Source: Erythrobacter sp. YT30 (GTDB lineage Bacteria; Pseudomonadota; Alphaproteobacteria; Sphingomonadales; Sphingomonadaceae). From it: DNA of 64,000 nt. A program made the position numbers and the translations under genes. Shown piece by piece: positions 52,520 through 61,576 of the stretch. The notes beneath the pieces are model-generated. The model did no database searches and had not been told where the DNA came from. It was given only the letters and a program-made list of their open reading frames with translations. Location of the stretch: assembly GCF_001542875.1 (NCBI RefSeq), contig NZ_LMAF01000001.1:1-64000 (forward strand), given 5' to 3'. Position 1 is the first letter of the stretch. Each line of letters opens with the position of its first letter.

Positions 52520-54844
52520 TTAGGCAGAGGCGCGCTTCGTAGGTGTTTCGTCAACTAGCATGGCCGCAAAATCGTCCCATGCCATCGGCTTACCGATATT
52601 CCATCCTTGCAGATAATCGCAGCCAAGATCAGCCAAAGCTTCAAGCGTTTCGGCATCCTCGACGCCTTCTGCCACGACTTCGAAAGACAGTGCATGAGCG
52701 AGCTCAATTGTCGAGCTAACCATCACGCGGTTCGCCTGATTGGTCATGAGGTCGCTGACAAAGCTTTGGTCGAGTTTGATCTCGTTGGCAGGGAAATCCT
52801 TGAGGTAATTGAGTGTCGCATGACCGGTGCCATAATCATCGACGGAGATCCGAGCGCCTGCATCGCGCAGATTCGCCAGTGCTTTCTGTGCAACTTGAGG
52901 ATCGTCTAGAGGAGCGCTTTCGGTAACTTCCAGCGTGATCGGAGTGCCCGGTAGATCTGCGATCTTGGCGAGACGATCCGCAATCTGATCGACGAAAGTC
53001 TGGTCGGACAGCAATTGTGCGGAGACATTGACCGCCAGGTTAAGCGCTTGCCCTAGCGATGCGGCCAACCGCGTCCGCTCAATCGCTTCATCCAGCACGA
53101 ATAGGGTCAACCGATCAATCGAGTCTTTCGCTTCAAGCAGAGGAATGAACTCACTAGGCGAAATCTGACCAAGAGATGGACTATGCCAGCGCACAAGACA
53201 TTCAGCGCTGGTGATTTGACGGGATGGCAGTTTAAGTTTTGGTTGAAAAACAACGTAGATCGCACCCGTTTCAAGCGCCTCATCAAGCTCAGTCAGGATA
53301 GCCTGCTCGTACTGCGATTCTTCCGTCATGGAATTGGCAGCCGAAGACCAGCGCAGGTGCCGCCTTCGGGCAAAATCACTAGCCCGCACCGCATCAGAAA
53401 CGGTGTCTTTCGACACGCCGAAAGATGGCACTGCGCGCAATTGCCTTCCCGATAGCTCAATCGGCGCGTTGAACAGCGAGTAAGCGGACGAGAAATAGCC
53501 GTCGAGATCGTCGTCGCGATCCGCCGGGATAAGCCACCCGAAAACGCCGTACTCGATCCTATAAATCCTCTCGCTTTTGGCGAGCAGTTGAAGACGGCGA
53601 GCGATAGCTTGATCGAGTTGGCCTGCCGCGTCACCAGCAGTGACAGCATCCAATTGATCGAAATCGGCAATCCTGACAGTGCCGATTGCAAGCTTTGGAT
53701 TTCGGCGTTGCGCCGCTTCTAACGCGCGCCGGTTTTTGAGGCCCGATGCGAGATCAGTAAAGCGAGCTGCGGAGAGGTTCTGCAAGAGCTGGATCAGCCG
53801 TTGCGCAATGGCGAAAGTTACGCCGAATATGAGTGCACTCGAAAGCTGCAGATAGGGCAGATGCACGGCATCGGCTGCCAAAGCAGTTACTCCAACGATA
53901 CCGGCTGATCCGAACAAGACTAACAAGGTGTACCGTCGAAGCGTTGGACTGATGAGCGTTGCCAGCACCAGCAATGCTGCGAGAACCAGAAAGAAAACCT
54001 GATTGACGTCTGAGCGCGCACGGTCCTGTATTAGCGTTTCCGCAGCCTGAGCTTGAACCACGACGCCTGGCTGCACACCGTATAGCGAAGTGGGATAACG
54101 ATCACCCAGTTCAATCGCAGTGGCCCCAATCATGACCCGTTTTCCGCGCACCTTTGCTGCTGGAATGGTGCCATCGAGCAAGTCGACAAAGGAAATCCGG
54201 TCGAATGATGCAGGCGAAATGGCCTGATCAACTCGGAATGTGTCTGTGATATCGCCTGCAGTGCCTGAAATCATGCTGGCAAGCGAGGGGCGAGGGACAT
54301 TTTGTGTGACCGTGCCGAATCCGTAGTGTGTGATTTGGCCGTTCGCGTCGGGAAGGACATTCACTGAGGCAAGAAAAGCATGTTCGCGCAGCTCTGGTAT
54401 TGGCAAAGCCTCAGACACCACCTGATCATCGCTGGCACCGTTCACCTGACGAAATGTCGGAAGAACGATTGACGCTTCGGCTTCGGCTAAAGCTTTTGCG
54501 AAAATCCCGTCCTGTTCAGGCGTTGACTGCGCAGAAAATTCGATATCGAACGCAATCTGTTTTGCGCCAAGACAATCCAGCTCAGCGACTGCCTTTGCAT
54601 AGGTTTCGCGCGGCCATGGCCATGTGGCCACGTCTTGAAGCGAGCGGCCATCCACTTCGACAATGACTATATCGCTATCAGTGGGGGCAGCGCGCATCGT
54701 GTCTCGCGCGTGGCGCATGTCCGCTTCAAAAATGTCAGAAAGGCCGCTGTAAAGCCCCGCGATCGCAACAAGGATCGCGATCACAAACGCCGCGAGCGAT
54801 GCTTGCATTTCTTGCGAAAGAGAGGGCAATTTCCTCTTCAGCAC
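52520..54844 (-). CDS. CHASE2 sensor with degenerate GGDEF and intact EAL domain
   Basis: A 774-residue membrane protein. One span near residues 14-35 is followed by a CHASE2 periplasmic domain (~45-275), three to four spans (~285-355), a GGDEF-like domain (~360-515) without the GG(D/E)EF sequence (YRIEYGVFGW sits there), and a C-terminal EAL domain. The latter keeps the usual metal and catalytic residues: ECLVRW, NVSAQ, EVTES, VDDYGTG, IKLDQ, AEGVE and LQGW. It should therefore hydrolyse cyclic di-GMP, with the GGDEF part as a regulatory domain. It is 121 bp downstream of the FecR-type gene on the same strand. Confidence 0.9.
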   Translation of the reverse strand: MLKRKLPSLSQEMQASLAAFVIAILVAIAGLYSGLSDIFEADMRHARDTMRAAPTDSDIVIVEVDGRSLQDVATWPWPRETYAKAVAELDCLGAKQIAFDIEFSAQSTPEQDGIFAKALAEAEASIVLPTFRQVNGASDDQVVSEALPIPELREHAFLASVNVLPDANGQITHYGFGTVTQNVPRPSLASMISGTAGDITDTFRVDQAISPASFDRISFVDLLDGTIPAAKVRGKRVMIGATAIELGDRYPTSLYGVQPGVVVQAQAAETLIQDRARSDVNQVFFLVLAALLVLATLISPTLRRYTLLVLFGSAGIVGVTALAADAVHLPYLQLSSALIFGVTFAIAQRLIQLLQNLSAARFTDLASGLKNRRALEAAQRRNPKLAIGTVRIADFDQLDAVTAGDAAGQLDQAIARRLQLLAKSERIYRIEYGVFGWLIPADRDDDLDGYFSSAYSLFNAPIELSGRQLRAVPSFGVSKDTVSDAVRASDFARRRHLRWSSAANSMTEESQYEQAILTELDEALETGAIYVVFQPKLKLPSRQITSAECLVRWHSPSLGQISPSEFIPLLEAKDSIDRLTLFVLDEAIERTRLAASLGQALNLAVNVSAQLLSDQTFVDQIADRLAKIADLPGTPITLEVTESAPLDDPQVAQKALANLRDAGARISVDDYGTGHATLNYLKDFPANEIKLDQSFVSDLMTNQANRVMVSSTIELAHALSFEVVAEGVEDAETLEALADLGCDYLQGWNIGKPMAWDDFAAMLVDETPTKRASA

Positions 54845-54965
54845 AATCTGGGTTTCTCCTCTGACAGCGCAAAATGAACGCTGCGGGAGTGCAATTATCG
54901 TGAAATGATTGAGATCGTGTTGCTTTGTGTCTGTACTAGCTCGTTGGGGAACTTGCTAACCAAGT

Positions 54966-56612
54966 CTAGTTGGCGTTGCCGCGTCCACGACCGCGACCTC
55001 GGCCTTGATTGCTGCCATAGACTTCATCTTCGTCAAATTCAGTGTATTCGTCGTCACCGTTTCCGAGACCGAGGCCCAATCCGAGCCCATTCCCGTTGCC
55101 TAGCCCGAGGCCGCGGCCATTGCCCGGTCCATTGCGATCTTCACCTTCATCGTCAGGGGCGGATTGATCGTCACCGTTTCCTAGACCCAAACCAAGAGCA
55201 AGACCGTTTCCGTTGCCATTACCTAATCCAAGACCCAAACCATTTCCGGGCCCATTGCCGACTTCGTTTTCTTCGTCATCATCGGCATCTTCGTCATCTG
55301 AGTCTTCATCGTCTTCGTCGTACTCGTCTTCGTCGCGATCATCATCATCTTCGTAGTCATCGTCGTCATCGTCATCATCGTCGTCGTCGCCATCTTCGGT
55401 GTCGTCGTCGTCATTTCCGAGACCGTTTCCGTTTCCTAGGTCAACGCCTTGACCCGAGCCGTCTTCATCTTCCTCAGCATCTTCGTCGCTGTCATCATCT
55501 TCGCGATTGTCGTCGTTGTAGTCATCATCGCTGTCTTCTGCATTATCGTCTGAAGACTCGTCATCTTCGATTTCTTGCTCCACGCCTTCATCGTCGTCTT
55601 CGTCCTGGCTCTTAGCGTCGTCTTTGTCCGCTTCCTCGCCATCATCGAAATCATCCTTTGGATCGACCTCGACATCTTCGTCATCACCATCGTCTTCTTG
55701 TTCCCCGACAAGCAGATCATCGGGTTCTTCTGCGGCCTCTATCGCGGGATCCTGTACAAAGTCAGTTTCGAGATCTTGCGCACCGTCTTCCTCTTGCCCG
55801 CCGCTCGCAACAAAGCCACCATCAGTCACGACATCATCGCGATATTCGGGGACAGCGAAGGCGAGATCCACATTTGAGCCGCTAGTTTCCTCAGCTCCAG
55901 ATGAGCCGTTACCTCGAGAAGACTGGTCAGAATTTGAACCGCGACCTTCAGAAACTGAAACATCCACATCAGACCCATTGCCGATCTGGCTAAGGCTTCC
56001 GACCAGGTTTGGGTTTCCTCGCGTGATAATCTGATCGCGATTGACGTTGGCGTTGTCGCTTACGATCACCACCAAATCTTCCACTCGGCCCGCTTCTACG
56101 ACGCCTACAATGCCTGGGGTCAGCAACGCAGCCTCAAGATCGTCGGCCGTGATAACTTCAACTGCACCTTCGGTTACTTGAACGCTTGTCCCTTCTTCAG
56201 AAACAGATACGTTAAACGTGGTGCCCTTCACGACAGCAGCCATGTAGGGAGTTTCAACGCCGAAGTGTGGCTTGCTCTTCTTCTCAATCTTGAACAGCGC
56301 GTTTCCAAGATACTGGAATATCTGCGTCACCGGACCAGCTTTTTCAGGCTCAGCAATCTTGAGCTTCGCTTTTGGAGAGACGACAACATATTCGCTGCCA
56401 CGCACAAGCACCGCGCGGCTTTTCGATGCAGTCTGCACCAGGTCGCCTTCGTCAAGTCGAGCGCCCTTCTTGCCTGCCATAGTTTTGCCATCGCGAGTGA
56501 TGACAACACTGCCGCTGGCCTCGGAGATGACCCAACCAGATGTCGCGGCCATCGCGCTGGTGGTCGAAAGGAGGGCCGCAACTGCGGTGGTTTTGAAAGC
56601 AAGCTTAATCAT
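54966..56612 (-). CDS. FecR-domain secreted protein with acidic and GNG/GLGLG repeat region
   Basis: A 548-residue protein with a signal peptide (cleavage near SAMAA, residue 22-23) and a FecR domain at about 50-155 (VLVRGSEYVVVSPKAKLKI, VKGTTFNVSVSEEG). From about 275 to 450 Asp and Glu dominate, with runs up to about ten Asp, then modules such as GNGNGLGLGLGNGDD repeat to about residue 520, and the end is GRG-rich. Acidic/Gly-rich modules suggest calcium binding, though they do not match the RTX nonapeptide. It is divergent from the ShlB-type gene and upstream of the CHASE2-EAL gene. Confidence 0.8.
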   Translation of the reverse strand: MIKLAFKTTAVAALLSTTSAMAATSGWVISEASGSVVITRDGKTMAGKKGARLDEGDLVQTASKSRAVLVRGSEYVVVSPKAKLKIAEPEKAGPVTQIFQYLGNALFKIEKKSKPHFGVETPYMAAVVKGTTFNVSVSEEGTSVQVTEGAVEVITADDLEAALLTPGIVGVVEAGRVEDLVVIVSDNANVNRDQIITRGNPNLVGSLSQIGNGSDVDVSVSEGRGSNSDQSSRGNGSSGAEETSGSNVDLAFAVPEYRDDVVTDGGFVASGGQEEDGAQDLETDFVQDPAIEAAEEPDDLLVGEQEDDGDDEDVEVDPKDDFDDGEEADKDDAKSQDEDDDEGVEQEIEDDESSDDNAEDSDDDYNDDNREDDDSDEDAEEDEDGSGQGVDLGNGNGLGNDDDDTEDGDDDDDDDDDDDYEDDDDRDEDEYDEDDEDSDDEDADDDEENEVGNGPGNGLGLGLGNGNGNGLALGLGLGNGDDQSAPDDEGEDRNGPGNGRGLGLGNGNGLGLGLGLGNGDDEYTEFDEDEVYGSNQGRGRGRGRGNAN

Positions 56613-56770
56613 TGTCGGTCCAAAATTGGATTTCAGTCAGCTTGCGCTTAGGAGGACCTGCTTCAAGAGCTTGTTAAGCCCGATAGTAAAAATTGGCTTA
56701 CTGCCGCTTCCTGTAAGCATTTCTTAGTGTGATCTGATCTAGGCGCTGCCTCTATTTTTGGAGGTAAGCC

Positions 56771-58381
56771 GTGCAATTCTTGAAAGCGAAAGGGATTGGA
56801 GCAGTGTTGCTCTGGGCGGGCTTATGCTCGCCTGCTTTCGCGAACGAGACGCGCGCACCACAAATTGCCTTCGCACCAGTGTTGCAGGTCGGCACTTCCG
56901 GCACGCAAGCCATTGAAAAAGATGACGATGAGCCACGCCAACGCCAGATTTCAGCAATTGTGATATCCGGAAATGAGTCAATCGATGATTCCGTATTTCA
57001 GATGGCACTCAATGACTTTTTCGGCGAAACCCTGACCGAAGAACGTCTTGCTGAGCTGACCAACGAAGTCGCGCAACTAGCGAGAGATCAAGGCTTTGAC
57101 TACGCCAGCAGCGAAATCGTCGGCGATCCAAACGCATTGGGAATTGTTGAGGTCAGGCTCAACGAGGGCTCGATTGATGTCGTCGAGATCGAAGGGTATG
57201 ATAACTCTATAGCGCGACGCATCCTCGACAAATTGAAAGGCGCCTCGATCAGCAAGGCCGATCTGGAGCGTGCGCTTCTGCTCGTTTCAGACATTCCAGC
57301 GGTGCGATTGCGCAATGCCAGCTTCGAACAGGTTGATGGCTTGGGTGTCTTGTCGGTCAAACTATCAAGGCGCGACAATGCTTTCGGCATGGCGGCGGAC
57401 AATTACGGCTCTGCATCTTTCGGGCCTGTCAGAGCGAGAATTGCCATGGCCGCAGGCGATGTCTTGTCGGGCGGGGATCAGGTTCGCGCTGCAGTGCGGG
57501 TCAACCCGGTTGATGTTGGTGAGTTGCTTTTCCTGAGCGCGTCCTACGAGACAAAGATTGGAAATGACGGCTTAACTCTGACTGCTTCCGGTTCTGTAGG
57601 TACGACCGCGCCCGGCGGAGCATTTAATGACACCGACATAAGCGGCGAATCCGCACGAGCTGGCTTGCAAGTCACTCATCCTGTGGCACGCGGAAAGAAG
57701 GCGAGCCTCTGGGTGGAAGGCAGGTCTGAATATATCTCTATTGAGCAGGACGATCTCAACGCCATGTTGCGCGACGACACAGTCGTTACAGCGTCAGTCG
57801 GCCTGCGAACGCAAGTGGTCGTGCCCGGTGGACGCATTCGCGCTGGTGTGTCGCATGTTCGCGGTCTCGACTTGTTCGGCGCTACCCGTCTAGGTGACCC
57901 GATTGCATCGCGCAGCGATGGCGACGGCGTGTTCTCAAAGGTCGAATTCTGGAGCGATGCCAGGTTTTCGCTGAGCGACAGGGTCGATCTGTTTTTTGCC
58001 ATGGGTGGGCAAATTGCGGATCGTCCACTCCTGGGCAGCGAGGAACTGGCGCTTGGCGGTGCGTACCGAACACGCGGCTACAATTTCAGTGAAGTGCTTG
58101 GCGATGAAGGCTTCTACGGGCTCGCTGAACTGCGATACAATGTGAATACGGACAAATTGCCGCTCGATCGTTTGCAGCTATATGGCTTTGTTGATGGCGG
58201 AACCGTCAATGATATCGAGCAAGACTTTGGCGAGGGCTCGCTGTTCTCCGCAGGTCCGGGCGTGAGAGCACGTATGGGCGTTCTTGATGTTGAACTGGAA
58301 GGTGGTTTTCCGCTCGGTGGTTCGGGTAAACGCTCTGATGATGGGCCACAGATCAACCTGCGAGCGGGTGTTAACTTTTAG
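56771..58381 (+). CDS. ShlB/FhaC/HecB-type outer-membrane transporter
   Basis: A 536-residue TpsB-type protein. A signal peptide ends near AFAN (residue 25), two POTRA domains cover about residues 60-215 (ISAIVISGNESIDDS..., IDVVEIEGYDNSIARRIL), and the rest is a 16-strand barrel with YRTRGYNF (VRGY/F-like motif of loop L6) and a final Phe. The start is GTG 56771 with GGAGG. TpsB proteins secrete large TpsA exoproteins, but no TpsA (hemagglutination domain) gene is in the window; the FecR protein, 158 bp away on the opposite strand, may be its partner. This is an inference. Confidence 0.88.
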   Translation: MQFLKAKGIGAVLLWAGLCSPAFANETRAPQIAFAPVLQVGTSGTQAIEKDDDEPRQRQISAIVISGNESIDDSVFQMALNDFFGETLTEERLAELTNEVAQLARDQGFDYASSEIVGDPNALGIVEVRLNEGSIDVVEIEGYDNSIARRILDKLKGASISKADLERALLLVSDIPAVRLRNASFEQVDGLGVLSVKLSRRDNAFGMAADNYGSASFGPVRARIAMAAGDVLSGGDQVRAAVRVNPVDVGELLFLSASYETKIGNDGLTLTASGSVGTTAPGGAFNDTDISGESARAGLQVTHPVARGKKASLWVEGRSEYISIEQDDLNAMLRDDTVVTASVGLRTQVVVPGGRIRAGVSHVRGLDLFGATRLGDPIASRSDGDGVFSKVEFWSDARFSLSDRVDLFFAMGGQIADRPLLGSEELALGGAYRTRGYNFSEVLGDEGFYGLAELRYNVNTDKLPLDRLQLYGFVDGGTVNDIEQDFGEGSLFSAGPGVRARMGVLDVELEGGFPLGGSGKRSDDGPQINLRAGVNF

Positions 58382-58422
58382 ACTCTTGCGAGGCTTCGAC
58401 TGGGGCATTAATCCCCGCCGCC

Positions 58423-59592
58423 ATGCAAACCACGCAAGACACCACCGCTGAAAAATCCCCAGGCTCCTTGACGGGCCGACCCGTCATTTCATCAACAGGT
58501 CTGTTTACGCCTGAGGAGAGCATAACCAACGAAGAGCTCGTTGAGAGTTTCAATGCGTTTGTCGACCTCCACAACGAACGCAACGCAGATGCAATCGCTG
58601 CTGGTGCGGTCGAAGCGCTGCATCATTCTTCGGTTGAGTTTATTGAGAAAGCAAGCGGTATCAAAGCGCGTCATGTGATGAGCAAGGCGCCGATCATTGA
58701 TCCCGAAACGATGTGTCCGCGTCTTGACGATCGCGACAATGACGAAATCTCGATTATGGCGGAAATTGGCGTTTTGGCCGCTCGGCAGGCATTGGAGCGG
58801 GCGGGACGTGATCCCAAGGATGTCGATGCTGTCTTGTGCGCCGCTTCGAATATGCAGCGCCCTTATCCGGCAATGGCGATCGAAATTCAGGAAGCGCTGG
58901 GTATCGAAGGTTTCGGCTTTGATATGAACGTAGCTTGTTCTTCGGCGACGTTCGGCATCCAAACAGCCGCGGATTACGTTCGAGCTGGCAATGCCAAAAG
59001 CGTTCTAGTGGTAAGCCCTGAGATTACATCAGGCCATCTCAATTGGCGGGATCGTGATAGCCACTTCATCTTCGGCGATGTTGCAACGGCGGTCCTTGTG
59101 GAAGATGCGGCCGTCGCTCCTCACCAGCATTGGGACATTCTCGGTACCAAGCTGAAGACGGTATTCTCTAACAATATCCGTAACAATTTTGGCTTCTTGA
59201 ACCGCGCACACCCCGAAAGCGCCGGAGATGCCGACAAGCTTTTCGTTCAGGAAGGACGCAAGGTTTTCAAAGAAGTAGTGCCCATGGTCGCGCAAATGAT
59301 CCTTGATGAAGCTGAACGTCTGGAACTTAATCCGCATGCTTTACGGCGGTTGTGGCTACATCAGGCCAATGCTGGTATGAACCGGCTGATTGCACAGCGC
59401 GTCTTGGGTCATGAGGCCAATGAAGACGAAAGCCCGACTGTGCTCGACACTTATGGCAATACGTCAAGTGCTGGTTCGATCATTGCATTTCACCTTAGTA
59501 GCGATGATCTGAAAAAGGGCGACACTGGCCTCATTTGCAGCTTTGGTGCTGGATATTCTGCAGGCACGGTGTTCGTTCAAAAGGCTGCCTAA
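58423..59592 (+). CDS. Beta-ketoacyl-ACP synthase III-like (KAS III) enzyme
   Basis: A 389-residue thiolase-fold protein with the KAS III triad: CSSATFG (Cys near residue 172), LHQANAGMN (His) and YGNTSSAGS (Asn). It is longer than FabH (about 320) and lacks the FabH-typical start, so it is probably a variant that condenses acyl-CoA or acyl-ACP with malonyl-ACP, for instance like the Pseudomonas beta-ketodecanoyl-ACP synthase. It is followed by psd-pssA, linking it loosely to lipid synthesis. Confidence 0.82.
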   Translation: MQTTQDTTAEKSPGSLTGRPVISSTGLFTPEESITNEELVESFNAFVDLHNERNADAIAAGAVEALHHSSVEFIEKASGIKARHVMSKAPIIDPETMCPRLDDRDNDEISIMAEIGVLAARQALERAGRDPKDVDAVLCAASNMQRPYPAMAIEIQEALGIEGFGFDMNVACSSATFGIQTAADYVRAGNAKSVLVVSPEITSGHLNWRDRDSHFIFGDVATAVLVEDAAVAPHQHWDILGTKLKTVFSNNIRNNFGFLNRAHPESAGDADKLFVQEGRKVFKEVVPMVAQMILDEAERLELNPHALRRLWLHQANAGMNRLIAQRVLGHEANEDESPTVLDTYGNTSSAGSIIAFHLSSDDLKKGDTGLICSFGAGYSAGTVFVQKAA

Positions 59593-59666
59593 TTCGGTGA
59601 TGGCGGGGTACTTTTGCCCCGCATTCCCCGTCCGTCCCGCTTGCGAGCCATGTCAGCGCACCTTAG

Positions 59667-60425
59667 ATGGGCGCTATGCCAGGTGAAATACTAGACAATC
59701 AGGGCCGCGGCGAAGCAAGCTGGAGTTGGCCCTCCATCCATCCCGAAGGACGCAAGTTCGGCGTCATTGCGCTTGCGATCAGCCTGATCCCGCTTTTCTT
59801 CGGCTGGACCTTTGGTTTTATGGTGGTTTTGGGAATTTCCGCTTGGGTGTTCGCGTTTTTCCGCGATCCCGAACGTGTGATCCCGCAGGATAGCGATGCC
59901 ATTGTTTCGCCCGCAGATGGGCTGATCTCTCTTATCACGCAAGTTGAACCGCCTGAGGAATTACGCATCGACGACGGTTCCGGTCACCAGGGCCTTCCAC
60001 CAGGACCTGTTACCCGTGTTTCGATCTTCATGAGCGTGTTCGACGTGCACATCAATCGCGCACCTTTGGCGGGGACCGTTCGCCGTCTCGTATACATTCC
60101 GGGCAAGTTCATGGCTGCTGACCTCGACAAAGCGAGCGAGCAAAATGAGCGCCAGCATTTCCTTATCGAGCGCAACGATGGAGTAATGATCGGTTTTACG
60201 CAGATCGCTGGCCTTGTGGCGCGTCGAATTCTGCCATTTGTGAAGCCGGGTGATACTCTTGCGAAAGGGCAACGCGTAGGTCTTATCCGGTTCGGTAGCC
60301 GAGTAGATGTCTATCTCCCCGCTGGCACCGATCCAAAAGTGCTGATGGGTCAGCGCGTAATTGCAGGCGAGACAATTCTGGCAGAGCGTGGATCGCAAAA
60401 ACTGCTCGAAGGAATTGCGCAGTGA
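59667..60425 (+). CDS. psd: Phosphatidylserine decarboxylase proenzyme
   Basis: A 252-residue protein of the short PSD type. Two hydrophobic segments (~30-65), [34 protein letters not shown] and finally [11 protein letters not shown] near residues 208-218 are present. Cleavage at Gly-Ser there creates the pyruvoyl group. It converts phosphatidylserine to phosphatidylethanolamine at the inner membrane. pssA follows after 58 bp. Confidence 0.95.
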   Translation: MGAMPGEILDNQGRGEASWSWPSIHPEGRKFGVIALAISLIPLFFGWTFGFMVVLGISAWVFAFFRDPERVIPQDSDAIVSPADGLISLITQVEPPEELRIDDGSGHQGLPPGPVTRVSIFMSVFDVHINRAPLAGTVRRLVYIPGKFMAADLDKASEQNERQHFLIERNDGVMIGFTQIAGLVARRILPFVKPGDTLAKGQRVGLIRFGSRVDVYLPAGTDPKVLMGQRVIAGETILAERGSQKLLEGIAQ

Positions 60426-60483
60426 TTTGGGGAAAGATCTCTGCATTTGTCAGTCCTTTTACATTTTCATTTGAGATTGATCT

Positions 60484-61329
60484 TTGAGCAAAGGCGAACC
60501 TCAAAAGAACACCGACCATCCGCCTGCTAGAATTGGGCCAAAAGCGGCTGAGGATGAAGACATCGCTGTCCGCCCGGACGGTCGCGGCCTGAGCTTGCGG
60601 GCCATGCTGCCTAACGCGATCACGGCTGCGGCTCTATGTTCGGGGCTAACCGGCATCAGTTTCGCCATCGAAGGCCAATGGCAATATGCGGTGTTGGCTG
60701 TGGTTCTGGCAGCCGTACTTGACGGAGTGGATGGCCGAATTGCACGGATGCTGAACGCGCAGTCGCGCTTTGGCGCAGAGCTTGATAGCCTTGCCGACTG
60801 TATCTCTTTCGGTGTGGCACCTGCTCTCATTTTGTTCGTTTGGTCTTTGCAGGGCCTGCCCAGCTTCGGGTGGTTTGCAGCACTTGGTTTCGCGATTTGC
60901 ATGGCACTGCGGTTGGCGCGATTTAATGCTCGGATTGATATCGAAAACCAACCTCACAAGTCGGCTGGGTTTTTAACGGGCGTGCCCGCACCTGTCGGTG
61001 CAGGTCTTGCATTTCTGCCGGTGTATCTATGGATCGAGACCGGCAATGATGCGTTTCGCGATCCCTTGGCTACAACTCTCTGGCTTGGACTTATCGCGAG
61101 CCTTGTCATTTCTAATATCGCAACTTTGAGCTGGACTGCAGTACGACCTCGCCGCGACGTGCGGCTTCCATTGATTGCAATCGCCGGAATGGCGGTTGCC
61201 GCATCGCTGATAGAGCCTTGGTGGCTGCTCATCACGCTGAGCGTCGGTTACCTTGTGCTAATGCCTTACGCCTTGTTCAGATACGGCAAGGTCAAGCGAC
61301 GCCGAGCGCTTCACCAAGCGGAGCAATAG
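60484..61329 (+). CDS. pssA: CDP-diacylglycerol-serine O-phosphatidyltransferase
   Basis: A 281-residue membrane enzyme with the CDP-alcohol phosphotransferase motif DGVDGRIARMLNAQSRFGAELDSLAD (shown here as D-x2-DG-x2-AR-x8-G-x3-D-x3-D; the full stretch starts near residue 79) and about eight spans. It makes phosphatidylserine from CDP-diacylglycerol and serine, feeding psd. The start is TTG 60484; ATG 60604 would give a 241-residue form that still contains all motifs, but the N-terminal RGLSLRAMLPNAIT block is a conserved beginning, so the longer one was kept. Confidence 0.93.
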   Translation: MSKGEPQKNTDHPPARIGPKAAEDEDIAVRPDGRGLSLRAMLPNAITAAALCSGLTGISFAIEGQWQYAVLAVVLAAVLDGVDGRIARMLNAQSRFGAELDSLADCISFGVAPALILFVWSLQGLPSFGWFAALGFAICMALRLARFNARIDIENQPHKSAGFLTGVPAPVGAGLAFLPVYLWIETGNDAFRDPLATTLWLGLIASLVISNIATLSWTAVRPRRDVRLPLIAIAGMAVAASLIEPWWLLITLSVGYLVLMPYALFRYGKVKRRRALHQAEQ

Positions 61330-61576
61330 CGCGCCGGGGTGCACGCGGTGCTCGCTTGGTGAAGGCCGGGGACACGCCAGCCCGGCCACGGGGAAGGCGC
61401 GGGCGTTGGCGGATTTCAGGAGAGTCAACGACAGGGACAAATCCTGCGCGGACTAGAGCCCGTTCATGCACGAGTTGATTGTATACCTCGCGTCCGCGGA
61501 TCCAGTTGTCGACTAACGCGATCGCCGTGGCGACTGCAACGACAGCCAGAAATGCAGAGACAGTCAAAACGATCAT
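61292..61576 (-). CDS. Small single-span membrane protein preceded by LexA-type boxes
   Basis: A 94-residue protein. Residues 2-22 form one membrane span (IVLTVSAFLAVVAVATAIAL); the rest is basic (RPRLPRGRAG, TKRAPRAPRRAIAPL) and likely cytosolic. No family was recognised. AAGGATAAG gives a good translation start at ATG 61576. Its 3' end overlaps that of pssA by 38 bases. Three GTTC-N7-GTTC boxes lie 46-120 bp upstream, so it is probably repressed by LexA. Small SOS-induced membrane proteins such as SidA and DidA of Caulobacter inhibit division, and TisB of E. coli depolarises the membrane; this protein could be of either kind. Confidence 0.7.
   Translation of the reverse strand: MIVLTVSAFLAVVAVATAIALVDNWIRGREVYNQLVHERALVRAGFVPVVDSPEIRQRPRLPRGRAGVSPAFTKRAPRAPRRAIAPLGEALGVA

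Noticed and set aside
52207-52554. N-terminal extension of the rlmB frame
   Set aside because: It runs through tRNA-Tyr (52364-52449); the SpoU protein starts at ATG 52206.
54905-55615. His/Arg-rich open frame on the plus strand opposite the FecR-type gene
   Set aside because: The antisense of GAT/GAC/GAA codon runs gives such frames; the minus-strand frame has signal peptide and FecR domain.
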